Shown: positions 45,307-55,336 of the stretch, piece after piece | How positions within the stretch are numbered: position 1 is the first letter of the stretch | Layout of the letters: each line of letters begins with the position of its first letter | Assembly: GCA_016704325.1 (NCBI GenBank) | Contig: JADJAG010000006.1 | Location: forward strand, 248,001 to 312,000 | Origin: Chitinophagaceae bacterium | GTDB lineage: Bacteria > Bacteroidota > Bacteroidia > Chitinophagales > UBA10324 | Length of the DNA stretch: 64,000 nt | Direction: 5' to 3' | Notes under the pieces: model-generated | Told to the model about the DNA's origin: nothing | What the model saw: the letters and a program-made list of their open reading frames with translations, nothing else | The model's database searches: none | Program-made: the position numbers and the translations under genes

Positions 45307-45963
45307 ATGATTCATCAAATAAATTTCCAGTCTTTTTTTGCGGATATGAAAAGCCGGCTTGCGCAACCTTTGCCGGGAGAAACGGCACAGTACAAAATGG
45401 CTCCTGCACGTCGTCTCACTTTGACCGATTTTTATGAGTCAGGAAACAAGAACCCACACCGCAGTGCGGTACTCATTTGCCTGTACCCTCATCAGCAATC
45501 CATTTACACTTTACTGATGTTACGTCCTGATGAACCAGGGGCGCACAGCGGACAAATTAGTTTTCCCGGAGGAAGATTTGAATCACATGATGTGGATTTG
45601 CAGGCTACAGCAATACGGGAGGCTCAGGAGGAAGTGGGCATTCAGGAAAGTGCAGTTATTATAGCAGGCCCTCTTTCACCTCTTTATATTCCGGTCAGTA
45701 ACCATCTTGTGCAACCTTTTGTGGGTTTTTTGGAAGAAAGACCTTTCTTATTGAAGAATGATCATGAGGTGAGAGAAATAATTGAAACCGATATCCTTTG
45801 GTTACTGGACCATTCCTTAAAAAGTAGCAGGACCTTTCCGGAGTTTAACTTTACCAGTATGGAAGCACCTTATTATAATTTGCATGGACATCATGTATGG
45901 GGTGCAACTGCAATGATGTTGAGTGAATTGGAGCACCTGGTGAGAGAAATTATCAAGCAATAA
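45307..45963 (+). CDS. Nudix hydrolase, CoA pyrophosphatase type
   Basis: 218 residues. The Nudix box reads GGRFESHDVDLQATAIREAQEEVGI when taken in two parts (PGGRFESHDVD and LQATAIREAQEEVGI, residues about 80-103). It is preceded by RPDEPGAHSGQISF, the extended signature of the NUDT7/8/YeaB subgroup that splits coenzyme A or acyl-CoA into phosphopantetheine and 3',5'-ADP. Metal ions bind the REAQEE glutamates. The N-terminal 40 residues and C-terminal YYNLHGHHVWGATAMML also fit the subgroup. Cytosolic. It follows tyrS by 48 bp, with no functional link known. Confidence 0.92.
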   Translation: MIHQINFQSFFADMKSRLAQPLPGETAQYKMAPARRLTLTDFYESGNKNPHRSAVLICLYPHQQSIYTLLMLRPDEPGAHSGQISFPGGRFESHDVDLQATAIREAQEEVGIQESAVIIAGPLSPLYIPVSNHLVQPFVGFLEERPFLLKNDHEVREIIETDILWLLDHSLKSSRTFPEFNFTSMEAPYYNLHGHHVWGATAMMLSELEHLVREIIKQ

Positions 45964-46008
45964 ATTATAGTACAATTTATTTCAAGTTTCCGCTGCATTA
46001 TTCTTCGG

Positions 46009-46189
46009 GTAACTACTCAGCAGAAAAAAAGCGGCACACGGATGGCACGGATTTGACTGATAACCACAGATTAAAATATTGATCATTCAAAGTACCCTTA
46101 ACAAATGATCAAATAAAAATCCGTAGGAATCCGTTTGATCAGTGTTATCCGTGTTCTATTTCTTAAATCTTCATCTGCTGAGTAGTTAC
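46009..46189. mobile_element. 181-bp MITE-like element with perfect 16-bp termini
   Basis: gtaactactcagcaga at 46009-46024 and its exact reverse complement at 46174-46189. Inside, acacggatggcacggatttg faces tccgtttgatcagtgttatc and ccgtgt, giving a second nested inverted repeat. No ORF and no clear target duplication. Only one copy in the window. Confidence 0.7.
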
Positions 46190-46268
46190 TTCTGACGAAT
46201 CCAATTAGATATAAAAAAGTTTAATGAGAAGCGATTCAGTATCGGTATGGCAACAGACAGGTTAGGAT

Positions 46269-46473
46269 CTACGTCAAATAGGATATTGATTATTGGGTGT
46301 TGAAATTGAGTATTGAGTATTGAGTAAGTATTTGAGTAAGTGAGCAAAGTAGATTAGTGATTACAGAATAGTAAGTGATCGGCTTCGCCGCAGCAATTTA
46401 ACCATTTAACCATTTAGCCATTTAACCATTTAACCCACCAATCATTGCTTGACAAGATATCGAACTGTCGTAA
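46269..46473. mobile_element. GTACGACAAATT-family element, uninterrupted copy
   Basis: About 205 bp. Left end tacgtcaaataggatattga, then 7-bp units (ttgatta, ttgggtg, ttgaaat, tgagtat, tgagtat), heptamers to gtaagtg, core atcggcttcgccgc, five atttaacc-type octamers (46396-46435), the tail caatcattgcttgacaagat and the right tip gaactgtcgta. It aligns part for part with the element split by the insertion sequence at 42314-43922. Its outer tips are more decayed than elsewhere. Confidence 0.75.
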
Positions 46474-46612
46474 ACCCGCAGGTTAACAAGCAATTTATGA
46501 AAAATAAAAACTTGCTACCTTTATCAAAGTGCCTGGAAACTAAATGGAACAATGCATGTTTGAAATGAATGAATTGCAGGAAGATCAGCAGATTGATTGG
46601 AATGACGATAAT

Positions 46613-47911
46613 ATGCGCCCCCGAATTTGCTGCAGCTTTTCAGCCTTGTTGTTAATAGTATTTTTATTAAGCACCTCTCTTGTATTTGCACAGGACACAC
46701 TCCACAACCCGATTGATACCGGTTGTGTACAGAAAGATATTGCCGACCTCCTTCGTGAAGCACTAAATAAACCTCCGAAAGTCAAAGAAGAGGGTTCGGG
46801 ATCTTTGCTGCTGGTTCCTATCATTGGGTCAAATCCGGCTACCGGTTTTATGTTTGGAGTAGGTGGACAGTATGCATTTAAAATGCCGGGGAGTACTTCG
46901 TTCTCCCTTATTTCGGGAAGCGCACAGATTACCACGAAGGCACAGTATATTTTCATGCTGAAAAACAGCATCTATTCAAAGAATAACCGGTTTTTTTATA
47001 CAGGCGACTGGAGATTTCTGGTTTTTTCGCAATCGACCTACGGACTGGGAACCAACTCTCCTGAAGGTGGCGTTCTCGATAATCAATATAGTATCTGTGG
47101 ATTGGAAACATCGGAAGACTCATTAACACAACCGATGAAATTTGACTTTGCTCGATTGCATCAATCCATGGGAATTAAAGTGGCGGAAGGATTCTATTTG
47201 GGATTGGGTTACCAGTTTGATTCCTACTTTAAGATCGTTGATGAAAAGCTTAAACTGGACGAAGGGGGTGACTCCTTGATAACCAGTCACTATGCTTATA
47301 ATACGTATTATGGATTTGATACCAGGAGCTACCTGACATCTGCCATCAATGCCAAAGTGATTATTGACACCCGCGATAACATGATCAATGCACGAAAGGG
47401 TTACTTCCTGTCAGTCGGGTACAGGGGCGCCTTTAAATTTATTGGCAATGAAAAAACTTCTAACGCATTACAGGTGGAATGGAGAAGCTTTCATGGCGTA
47501 TCGAAAAAAAATCCCGCTCATCTCGTAGCCTTTTGGCTGATGGGTGATTTTACCGGAGCCGGTACCTTGCCTTACATGATCTTACCCGCAACCGCTTATG
47601 ACCAACGGGGACGCAGTTCGCGAGGTTATACACAGGGTCGTTTTCGTGGAAACAATATGGTTTATGGTGAAGTGGAGTATCGCTTCCCGATTTCAAAATG
47701 TACCGGCGTACTGAGTGGCGTAGTATTTGCCAATGCCACCACCGCAAATAATGAATTCCAGTCCCTGGGCCTTTTCGAGTCAATTAAACCAAGCGGGGGC
47801 TTTGGCCTGCGGGTTATGGTTGATAAGAGTTCACTCACCAACCTGGCCATTGACATTGGCTTTGGAGATAAATCAACCGGATTCTATTTGGCTGCAGCCG
47901 AAACATTTTAG
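46613..47911 (+). CDS. BamA/TamA-like (D15) outer-membrane beta-barrel protein
   Basis: 432 residues from the ATG at 46613, chosen because it gives a normal signal peptide (MRPRICCSFSALLLIVFLLS, cleavage near SLVFAQ). An ATG at 46544 would put 23 acidic residues in front. The mature protein lacks POTRA domains and is a barrel: LLLVPIIGSNPATGFMFGVG, IIDTRDNMINARKGYFLSV (the D15 signature region), YDQRGRSSRGYTQGRFRGNN (the lid-like RGY/RGF motif), and GEVEYRFPI. It is a small Omp85-superfamily member without the usual partner domain. Substrate or role unknown. Outer membrane. Confidence 0.85.
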   Translation: MRPRICCSFSALLLIVFLLSTSLVFAQDTLHNPIDTGCVQKDIADLLREALNKPPKVKEEGSGSLLLVPIIGSNPATGFMFGVGGQYAFKMPGSTSFSLISGSAQITTKAQYIFMLKNSIYSKNNRFFYTGDWRFLVFSQSTYGLGTNSPEGGVLDNQYSICGLETSEDSLTQPMKFDFARLHQSMGIKVAEGFYLGLGYQFDSYFKIVDEKLKLDEGGDSLITSHYAYNTYYGFDTRSYLTSAINAKVIIDTRDNMINARKGYFLSVGYRGAFKFIGNEKTSNALQVEWRSFHGVSKKNPAHLVAFWLMGDFTGAGTLPYMILPATAYDQRGRSSRGYTQGRFRGNNMVYGEVEYRFPISKCTGVLSGVVFANATTANNEFQSLGLFESIKPSGGFGLRVMVDKSSLTNLAIDIGFGDKSTGFYLAAAETF

Positions 47912-48124
47912 CGGATCTGTTAAGCTATGCGTATTTGATATTTGCATTTGTATAATGGGCCATTCTTTAATAGGCGCCTTTTATTTGCCTGGCGCATTCA
48001 ACTGCCCGGCGTATCCCTAAATAGAGTTTTCGAAAAAGGTAGTTTGATTTAATCGTTGTTTTAGAATAGCCTGTTGCATGATAACTATCATGCCTTGCCT
48101 ACCTTTTTTCAAAGTGTTCTTTTA

Positions 48125-48154
48125 TTGAACATATTGCTGCTACCCTTAATTTTG
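48125..48154 (+). promoter_or_regulatory. Bacteroidota-type promoter for the porin-like gene
   Basis: TTG (48125-48127), a 19-bp spacer, then TAATTTTG (48147-48154), a full TAnnTTTG match. The start of transcription is expected near 48161, giving a leader of about 60 nt before the ATG at 48222. The rest of the 310-bp gap shows nothing recognisable. Confidence 0.65.
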
Positions 48155-48221
48155 CAGTAGAGCAATTTCATTTGAATTCAATATGTCTTAAATATGTTTA
48201 ACGCTGTTAAATTTTATAGAA

Positions 48222-48962
48222 ATGAAAAGGTTACTTGTAGTACTTGCACTTGTCTGCACCACGTTTGCAGCCAGCGCACAACTTGAATTGGGAGTTAACG
48301 GTGGTTTTGGAACTACCTGGTTTTTAAACGACAACGCTTTTGACCAGGGGCCTAACCTGAATCCGAATTTCTCTTTTGGTGGGTCATATGGTATAAGCGG
48401 TACCTATTACTTTACGGAAACTATTGGAATAGGAGTAGAGGCTAACATGCTTTCTATGAATCAGAAGTATGACGGAACAGTGAATGAACTGAATTTCGAT
48501 TCCAGGGATCATGTCAATTACTTTCAGTTACCAATAATGCTTAAAGTAAAAACCGAATCGGGATTTTACTTTGAAGCCGGACCGGAGATTAATTTTCTCT
48601 CCAATGCAACGGGGGAACTGACTTCTGCCGATGCAACAAATCCAATGAATTATGCTGACCGCGAGATTAAGACCGGTTTTAATAGCAGCGTGTTTGGAGT
48701 GGTATTTGGTTTTGGCGGAAGATTTAATCTGAACGAGAATTTGTTGCTGACAGCTGGTCTGCGATTCTATGGCGGAATAGCTGATGCTACAGAAGAACTT
48801 GGAGAGGAAGTTTTTCAAAATGAATGGAATGAAGAGAACCTGGGAACGACCGTCTTTTTTGCCCACACCGATCAGGGAGGTAATTATTATTATGAAAAAA
48901 CTACTCTTGCTACCGGTGGTGTTCAGGTTGGATTGGTTTACCTGCTGAATGTGAAAAAATAG
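48222..48962 (+). CDS. Outer-membrane beta-barrel protein (PorT/OmpA-like barrel family)
   Basis: 246 residues. A signal peptide ends at residue 20 (FAASAQ). The rest is eight to ten amphipathic strands with aromatic girdles: LELGVNGGFGTTWF, FSFGGSYGISGTYYF, IGIGVEANMLSMNQKY, YFQLPIMLKVKTESGFYFEA, SSVFGVVFGFGGRF and VQVGLVYLLNVKK at the C-terminus. This is the small outer-membrane beta-barrel type (b-brl_2/PorT-like) common in Bacteroidota. No transported substrate can be named. Own promoter at 48125-48154, no operon partner. Confidence 0.85.
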   Translation: MKRLLVVLALVCTTFAASAQLELGVNGGFGTTWFLNDNAFDQGPNLNPNFSFGGSYGISGTYYFTETIGIGVEANMLSMNQKYDGTVNELNFDSRDHVNYFQLPIMLKVKTESGFYFEAGPEINFLSNATGELTSADATNPMNYADREIKTGFNSSVFGVVFGFGGRFNLNENLLLTAGLRFYGGIADATEELGEEVFQNEWNEENLGTTVFFAHTDQGGNYYYEKTTLATGGVQVGLVYLLNVKK

Positions 48963-49239
48963 CATGCTTAAATTAGCAGGCAGTTAGAGACTTCCGCTTA
49001 GGAGTAAAAGGGTTTAGGCTTGTTTACTGTGGTTGCATGTGAGCTTTGATTAGGCATCTTCAAAAGCAGATGTGCAGTTTGGTATACAGCGTTTGTGACT
49101 AATGCGCAGATGAGGAATGGAATTTTAAAAAGCAGGTTTATTCAATGATGCTCCACTATATTTTTGATGCCGGCGTTTTACTCTTTTCTGACTAAAAAAA
49201 CTGATCTTGCCAATCCAGGCGAAAATTTTATGCTCTTTC

Positions 49240-49767
49240 ATGGATAGACAAGAAATCATTAAACAGTTGCAGTGGAGTCATCAGTCATTCAATGAAACAA
49301 TCCTTTCATTGAAAGAACCTGCGTTCTGTTTTTCAAAACCCGGCAAATGGAATGCAGGCCAGACATTAGACCATGTATATAAAGCAGTTTATGCATTGAA
49401 CCTTGCCTTGAAACTACCGAAACCATTATTTGAAATGCTTTATGGCAAAGCGAACCGGCCATCTAAAGAGTATGACGCATTGGTCTCGAAGTATATACAA
49501 AAGCTGGCAGAAGGCGGAAGGGCAAGCGGCAGGTACCTGCCTGTTGAAGTTAAGTTCAGCAACAGGCAGAAGGCTATTGGCAGATTGCAAAAATCTATAA
49601 ACAGTCTTTCTCTGAAACTGGCTTCCTGGTCAGAAGCGCAACTTGATTATTACATACTGCCCCATCCGTTATTGGGTAAAATTACGATACGCGAGATGAT
49701 GTATTTTACGATCTATCACGTACAGCATCACAGGCAGATCGTGTTAAGAGATTTGGAATCCATTTAA
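49240..49767 (+). CDS. DinB-like four-helix bundle protein
   Basis: 175 residues from the ATG at 49240. An in-frame TTG at 49207 would add 11 residues of poor sense. Seen are the family's first metal histidine in AGQTLDHVYKAVYALN (residues about 40-55) and the terminal pair in YHVQHHRQIVLRDLE (about 160-173). Members are cytosolic, metal-binding, and many have unknown substrates. Only distantly related to the DinB protein at 7537-8034. It is convergent with the next gene. The 155-bp junction shows no short tandem array, unlike the other convergent junctions here. Confidence 0.83.
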   Translation: MDRQEIIKQLQWSHQSFNETILSLKEPAFCFSKPGKWNAGQTLDHVYKAVYALNLALKLPKPLFEMLYGKANRPSKEYDALVSKYIQKLAEGGRASGRYLPVEVKFSNRQKAIGRLQKSINSLSLKLASWSEAQLDYYILPHPLLGKITIREMMYFTIYHVQHHRQIVLRDLESI

Positions 49768-49922
49768 ACTACTTGATTGAATTTAGAGCATTGGTCAACC
49801 GGTATAAATCCTGCTATTGTAAGAACACAAGATTAGGTTGAAGATTCCGTAGTTAGAATCAGCAAATCTCACCGTTAAACGTTTACCATTTGAAGATTTT
49901 GATAGGAATCAAAATGTTCAAG

Positions 49923-52640
49923 TTAAGGATACTGTACCAGGAACCTAACAACGTATGTTTCATTTGCTGTAATTACCTGCAGTAGATAAATTCCTGAATT
50001 GATATCAGGAGGCAGCAAGATCTGATAAGCATTTTCTGATGATGAAAATTGTGTACTGTAAACACATTGCCCAATATTGTTGAGCACCCTAACGCTGATG
50101 AATGCATCTTGCGGTGAATGGATACTTAGCATAAATGTTCCGGCATTCGGATTAGGATATATTACGATATCTCCTGTTGAGACATCATCTTCAGCAACAG
50201 ATTTCGTGCAGACCTTGGTCACGCTTATACTTGCCGAAAGTTTGCTGCAGCCACTGCTGTTTGTAACTTCCACTTTATAGGTTCCTTTAGTCGTTGCCGT
50301 ATAGTTTTGATTGGTTTGGCCGGCCAGGAAATTGGCCCCTTTCTTCCACCGGTAGGTATATCCGGTTCCTGCATTTGCCTGAAGTATTACTGAACCTGTT
50401 AGACAAATATTTAAATCGCCCAACGGGGTGATGGTTGCTGCAGGAAGGATTAAAAATGTAACGGAAGTTGCTGCCGAGGTGGAGGTGCATCCGAATGAAT
50501 TATTCTCGAGAACTGTATAGGATGCAGTCTTCTTTGGCGAATAAGTACTTTTTGTTTCACCAGAAATCACAACTCCGTTTTTATACCATTTATACGTGAT
50601 ACCACTGCCCGTATTGGCAGCGAGAACAACTGCCGTTCCACTGCAAACCGAGACACTTCCCGATGGGGTAATGATGGCAGTAATGGCATTTTCATCTATT
50701 GCTGCATTGCAATTGTCATCAATGCCATTGCACAGATCATTCACACCCGGATGGATATCTTCATTGTGGTCGTTGCAATCTGCTGCATTGGCAACATAAC
50801 CTTCCGGTTGCGATGGCGACGTTATGTAGTTATCCGGATCACCATATTCATCATCGTCTGTATCAGCGTACCAGGTAGTGCCACCTCCGGTACAATGGAC
50901 GATAAATTCTATGGTGTCTTTGAAAATGGTGGCATTGGAAATGGTAACCAAACCGCCTGCAAAAATTTGAGAGCCTGATTGAATTTCAATGCCGTTGTGA
51001 TAAATACTCCAGGTAATGTTATCACCCGGCTTTGGGTTAAAGTTTTGCGTCCTCCGTAAAGTAATATCTGCGGTGCATGAAGATGGATAGATAACCCAGG
51101 CACCTGTTTTTGTTTGAAGATCACGAATGAAGAGCTGTGCTTCCCATTCATTTGCTTCATCGCTCACTTCATTCACCCAATCTAAACTTCCATTCACCGA
51201 GCCAAAGTCTTCACCGGTATTGCCATCTCCATTACCCCAGTCTTCATTTAAGCTACAGTTTGAAAAGGCCGGGTAGGAAAGATCTTTCCTGAACCGGAAA
51301 AGATCAAAGACATCTTCCGCATTCCAGGTACTGCCGTCACCGTTATGTGTACGGCTGTCCCAGAAGTAATATCCGCCGGTATTATTTGCATTTACGGAAT
51401 CATAATATATTGTTTTTTCCGTCCAGCCCATCATCAGGTCATGTTTCCCGTTGATGCTGAAAATAAACGGATAATCTCTTTCATTAAGCTCATGAATTAC
51501 AAACCCTCCGTTTAGAATTTCGTAGGTACCATAGCCCAGGTTACTGGGCAGGTTAGTTAGGCGGGTGCCGAGTAAGTTGTCTCCGTCTTCTCTATTTGCC
51601 TTACCTGTATTAAAACTGCAGGTGGGCTGGTAATCCTGGTCGAATCCAAAGTTAAAAAGACCAACAGTGAGTCTCGCAGCAGCGAATCTTTCAGGATAGG
51701 TGATGGCCATAGAGTATGCACCCGGCGCACCTAGTGAAATACCATCTATATAAACTGAGTTACTGTCTACGTCCAGGTATTTGAATGCCCAATCTAAAAT
51801 TCTGTTGATCCTGATTTGTGTTATGTTATAATTGATACCTGTTGTAGGTGGCATGGTGTTTTTCAATAGGTCATAATAGTCGAAATTTTCATTGGCACCC
51901 CAGAATCCCTGGTTAAGGCCGCATGGCAAATTATCTTCTGCACCGATTACCATTTCGTCTCTGATGGCAGTGGTAACCTTATCAAGAAAATATTTTCCGC
52001 CACCATGTAGTTTTATTCTAAGAGGACGTAGCCCGCTTCCGGTGTTTTTATAGAGTCCAAAATCAAAGGCAACAAAACCTGATTTATTCATTAAAGGCTG
52101 TCCAATGGCATATTTAGTGCTGAAGAAAGTCGAGTAAATAAAAGCCTGCTTGCCATCAACCATTCTTGATTCCTGAAACACCGGCATGGGATCACTCACC
52201 GTTTCAGAAAGATAGGCAGCCAGCGAATTGCGGTCTGCAATAATGGTTTTGTCTTCAATATCATCGATCATCACCGTGATGGCATAGAAGTAGTTGCCAT
52301 TTTGTAAGGTGGTCGCAACAAACAATCCGGTTCCGGCCGCTAAAGGTGTTCCGGCTGAATCAATACGCAGATACCGGATGGCATTGTCTTGCCTGGAAAG
52401 GTTCCAGTCTTTGGCGCTGTAGCTATCTGTATATCCCAGGTATTCACAATTGGATAGTTGTGTTCCTGAAGTGATGGGAACTGTCGATCGGTATACTTTA
52501 TAGAATGCATTAAGTTCATTAACATTCTGCCAGGTAAGAAAAACCTGCCCGTTGCGATAGAAAGCTTCCATTTCGGTAATCGTTGCAGCTTGAACGATTG
52601 ATTGCATCGAAACCAGTATGATGAGGAGTATCTTTTTCAT
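49923..52640 (-). CDS. Secreted alpha/beta hydrolase with MopE, Ig-like and T9SS tail
   Basis: 905 residues. A signal peptide ends near residue 18 (IVQAA). Residues 20-150 resemble fibronectin type III (VFLTWQNVNELNAFYKVYRS). Residues about 170-460 are an alpha/beta hydrolase domain: nucleophile S302 in IDGISLGAPGAYSMAITYPE and an ISINGKHDLMMGW acid/loop region (read as FSINGKHDLMMGW). A peptidase S9/esterase D type is likely, substrate unknown. Next come a beta-sandwich, one MopE metal-binding motif (DDNCNAAIDE), two Ig-like domains (TYKWYKNG, TYRWKKGAN) and a type A sorting domain (YPNPNAGTFMLSI). The MopE-Ig-Ig block is clearly homologous to that of the sulfatase at 3482-5839. Transcribed alone. 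Confidence 0.88.
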   Translation of the reverse strand: MKKILLIILVSMQSIVQAATITEMEAFYRNGQVFLTWQNVNELNAFYKVYRSTVPITSGTQLSNCEYLGYTDSYSAKDWNLSRQDNAIRYLRIDSAGTPLAAGTGLFVATTLQNGNYFYAITVMIDDIEDKTIIADRNSLAAYLSETVSDPMPVFQESRMVDGKQAFIYSTFFSTKYAIGQPLMNKSGFVAFDFGLYKNTGSGLRPLRIKLHGGGKYFLDKVTTAIRDEMVIGAEDNLPCGLNQGFWGANENFDYYDLLKNTMPPTTGINYNITQIRINRILDWAFKYLDVDSNSVYIDGISLGAPGAYSMAITYPERFAAARLTVGLFNFGFDQDYQPTCSFNTGKANREDGDNLLGTRLTNLPSNLGYGTYEILNGGFVIHELNERDYPFIFSINGKHDLMMGWTEKTIYYDSVNANNTGGYYFWDSRTHNGDGSTWNAEDVFDLFRFRKDLSYPAFSNCSLNEDWGNGDGNTGEDFGSVNGSLDWVNEVSDEANEWEAQLFIRDLQTKTGAWVIYPSSCTADITLRRTQNFNPKPGDNITWSIYHNGIEIQSGSQIFAGGLVTISNATIFKDTIEFIVHCTGGGTTWYADTDDDEYGDPDNYITSPSQPEGYVANAADCNDHNEDIHPGVNDLCNGIDDNCNAAIDENAITAIITPSGSVSVCSGTAVVLAANTGSGITYKWYKNGVVISGETKSTYSPKKTASYTVLENNSFGCTSTSAATSVTFLILPAATITPLGDLNICLTGSVILQANAGTGYTYRWKKGANFLAGQTNQNYTATTKGTYKVEVTNSSGCSKLSASISVTKVCTKSVAEDDVSTGDIVIYPNPNAGTFMLSIHSPQDAFISVRVLNNIGQCVYSTQFSSSENAYQILLPPDINSGIYLLQVITANETYVVRFLVQYP

Positions 52641-53177
52641 GATAATTTAATATTAGATGCTGATAAAATAATAATGCATAAAATCTTTAATTATGCACCG
52701 GTCAAGTTACCTTGATAATAGTTAATAATCTATGATATAAGTCAAAGAGCAGGATGATTGACACTATACACTTTGTGATGATAAATGAATGTTGCAAAAC
52801 CGGAATTCACGCTATAGAAAAAATGCTGCTATTTAACAGAATAAAGCGCGTGTTAAAGTTTAAACCTATTAATCGGTAGGCAGTAGAATGCAATATATTG
52901 GTATTTTCTTGACTGAGAACTTGAAAGGGCTATTGTAAGGTTATCCTGTTTCCGTTGAACCTCCATTCTTCCCTGTTCAGGCATTTATAATTGGTGAGTT
53001 GAAATGGTATCAATAGTATTGTCCTGAAGTTGCACCTGCGTTAGCTGCATGAATAGTTCGTATCAATTTATGTGATGATGTGTTGTGCAACTGACCTTGT
53101 GGCTTTTCATGATCTGTATAGTTGATATTGTGCTACTGCAATCTTAGTGTAATCACAAATGGTAAACCTGTAAAAAC
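52641..53177. other. Divergent intergenic region, nothing recognised
   Basis: 537 bp between divergent secreted-protein genes, AT-rich, so it should hold two promoters, but no good TAnnTTTG/TTG pair was found on either strand. No repeats, no ORF. Confidence 0.4.
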
Positions 53178-55283
53178 ATGAAACTACCAATACATTTTTT
53201 CCTGTTCATGCTGCTTTGTAAGCTCACTACCGCACAGGTTAATCCGCTGCTAAAGCAATGGGATTTTAGCTACGGTGGTTATCAGGGCGATTTTATCAGT
53301 CAGCTGTTAGCGACTCCTGATGGTGGATTTCTAGCTGCAGGTATTTCGCAATCGGATGCGATGTTTGAAAAGTCGGCCGACAACTGGGATAACTCCATGT
53401 TCCCATCGTACGACAATTGGATCATAAAAAATAATGCAGATGGAGTAAAACAATGGGACCTCACACTGGGTGGAAACGATGATGATTTTTTTTATGCTGT
53501 GATAAACACGGCAGATAGTGGCTTCCTGGTAATTGGAGGCACACGTTCACCGGTAAGCGGAAATGTAACCCAGCCACCAATCGGAATCTTTGATTTATGG
53601 GTCGTTAAGCTTGATGCTGCAGGAACGATTGAATGGGATCACCGTTTTGGCGGCAATGTTTCTTGTGTGGGTACAGCCGCAAGACAGTTGCCGGATGGTG
53701 GTTACCTATTAGGCGGTTATACCAGTTCAGACCAGGGTGATGATGTAAGTGAACCTGGTTATGGAGATTCCGACTACTGGATTCTTCGCACTGACAGTGA
53801 TGGTAATAAACTATGGGATAAAAGATATGGCGGTACAGATGATGAATCAGTATACAATGTGTTTCTGACGGAAGACGGCGGCTTTTTGCTGGCTGGTACA
53901 TCGCTTTCTAATGCCGGTGGGTTGAAAACACAGGATAACTATGTCAGCGGAATGTCTGACTTGTGGTTTGTTAAAACAGATGCTGACGGAAATTTTTTAT
54001 GGGATAAGACTATAGGCAGCCTGGATGCTGATATCGGATTAGATATCATTCAGGTGCCTGGTGACCACTACGTGATTGCTGCTACGAATTGGGCTGACGC
54101 AGGTGGTGACAAAACGCAATCAAACCAGGGTGCTACAGATTGGTGGGTGCTGAAAACGGATTCTTTGATGAATGTGTTATGGGATCTTTCAATTGGCGGT
54201 ACAGGCCATGAAGATGATTTTGGAAACCTTCACCTTACTGCAGCAGGCAATTACATGATTTCCGGTACGTCTTATTCAGAACCTGATTTTTGGAAATCCG
54301 AAGCCAATAATGGTCCGGAGAATACATGGATCGTTTTAATAGATTCGAACGGAAGCAAAGTATGGGACAAAACTATTCTAACCGGCTATTCGCATACTGA
54401 AACAGGTTATGGCATTCAGTTATCAGATGGATGCTACATTTTTGCAAACGACGGAGATGGATTTACCGGGCAGGAGAAAACAGATCAGTCTTTCAGTTTT
54501 GACTATTGGTGCATTAAGTACTGCGATACAACATCGCAACAACCTACTCCATCTGCAGTATCCTTTTCTGCATCCCAAAACACAATGTGTGAGAAATTTT
54601 GTATCAGCTACACTGATTCATCATCTAATAATCCAACAGCCTGGCAATGGTTTTTTCCCGGAGGAATTCCTGCTGCTTCCAATTTGCAGCATCCCGGTAA
54701 TGTTTGTTATAATGATCCCGGCATTTATGATGTTACCTTAATCGCAACCGCTTCAACCGGTAATGACACCCTGACCATGCAGGAATATATAACAGTTTAC
54801 GCAACACCCAATCTTCCGGTTATCACGCAAGATGGCTTTGTGTTAACCTCATCGCCTGCTTATAGCTATCAATGGATGCTCAATACGGTGGAGATTCCAG
54901 GCGCCACAAATCAATCTTATACAGTTTTGCAGAGCGCACTATATACTGTCTTAACAGGAAATGAGCAGGGATGTATTTCTTCAACGGATTGGAATATCCT
55001 GATAACAGGAACGGGTCATCAGGAAGCGAATACACCATTTGTCATTTATTCAAATCCTACGAATGGAATGCTAAAGATTGACTTGAACAGGCAGATGCCT
55101 TCGGGAACAGCCATTTCAATTGTTAACTCAACCGGACAAGTTGTTTATCATCTTGATAAAAAGTTAGCACCACTATTTACGAGTTTGGATATTGATCTTA
55201 CTAAACAGCCTGAAGGAATCTACTTTCTGCAATGTAAATCAGCAGAAGAAATGTATACCGCACGGATAGTTATTGCGAGGTAA
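53178..55283 (+). CDS. Secreted seven-unit propeller protein with PKD, Ig-like and T9SS domains
   Basis: 701 residues. A signal peptide ends near residue 19 (LTTAQ). Residues 20-450 hold seven units beginning WD-x-x-x-GG and continuing with a TPDGGFLAAG-type strand (for example WDLTLGGNDDDFFYAVINTA and WDKRYGGTDDESVYNVFLTE). They fit one seven-bladed beta-propeller. A PKD-like domain follows (about 455-540, CISYTDSSSNNPTAWQWFFPGG), then an Ig-like domain (SYQWMLNTVEIPGATNQSY) and a type A sorting domain (YSNPTNGMLKIDL, then GIYFLQCKSAEE). Exported by T9SS. No catalytic residues seen, so a binding or structural surface role is inferred. Confidence 0.88.
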   Translation: MKLPIHFFLFMLLCKLTTAQVNPLLKQWDFSYGGYQGDFISQLLATPDGGFLAAGISQSDAMFEKSADNWDNSMFPSYDNWIIKNNADGVKQWDLTLGGNDDDFFYAVINTADSGFLVIGGTRSPVSGNVTQPPIGIFDLWVVKLDAAGTIEWDHRFGGNVSCVGTAARQLPDGGYLLGGYTSSDQGDDVSEPGYGDSDYWILRTDSDGNKLWDKRYGGTDDESVYNVFLTEDGGFLLAGTSLSNAGGLKTQDNYVSGMSDLWFVKTDADGNFLWDKTIGSLDADIGLDIIQVPGDHYVIAATNWADAGGDKTQSNQGATDWWVLKTDSLMNVLWDLSIGGTGHEDDFGNLHLTAAGNYMISGTSYSEPDFWKSEANNGPENTWIVLIDSNGSKVWDKTILTGYSHTETGYGIQLSDGCYIFANDGDGFTGQEKTDQSFSFDYWCIKYCDTTSQQPTPSAVSFSASQNTMCEKFCISYTDSSSNNPTAWQWFFPGGIPAASNLQHPGNVCYNDPGIYDVTLIATASTGNDTLTMQEYITVYATPNLPVITQDGFVLTSSPAYSYQWMLNTVEIPGATNQSYTVLQSALYTVLTGNEQGCISSTDWNILITGTGHQEANTPFVIYSNPTNGMLKIDLNRQMPSGTAISIVNSTGQVVYHLDKKLAPLFTSLDIDLTKQPEGIYFLQCKSAEEMYTARIVIAR

Positions 55284-55336
55284 CCTGTTTTCATTTCGAT
55301 GAATGACCCGTATTGGTAACATAATTATTTATCATT

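Noticed and set aside
47912..48124. Additional small gene before the porin-like gene (ORF near 47727-48020)
   Set aside because: It is an out-of-frame shadow of the barrel gene's 3' end followed by AT-rich sequence.
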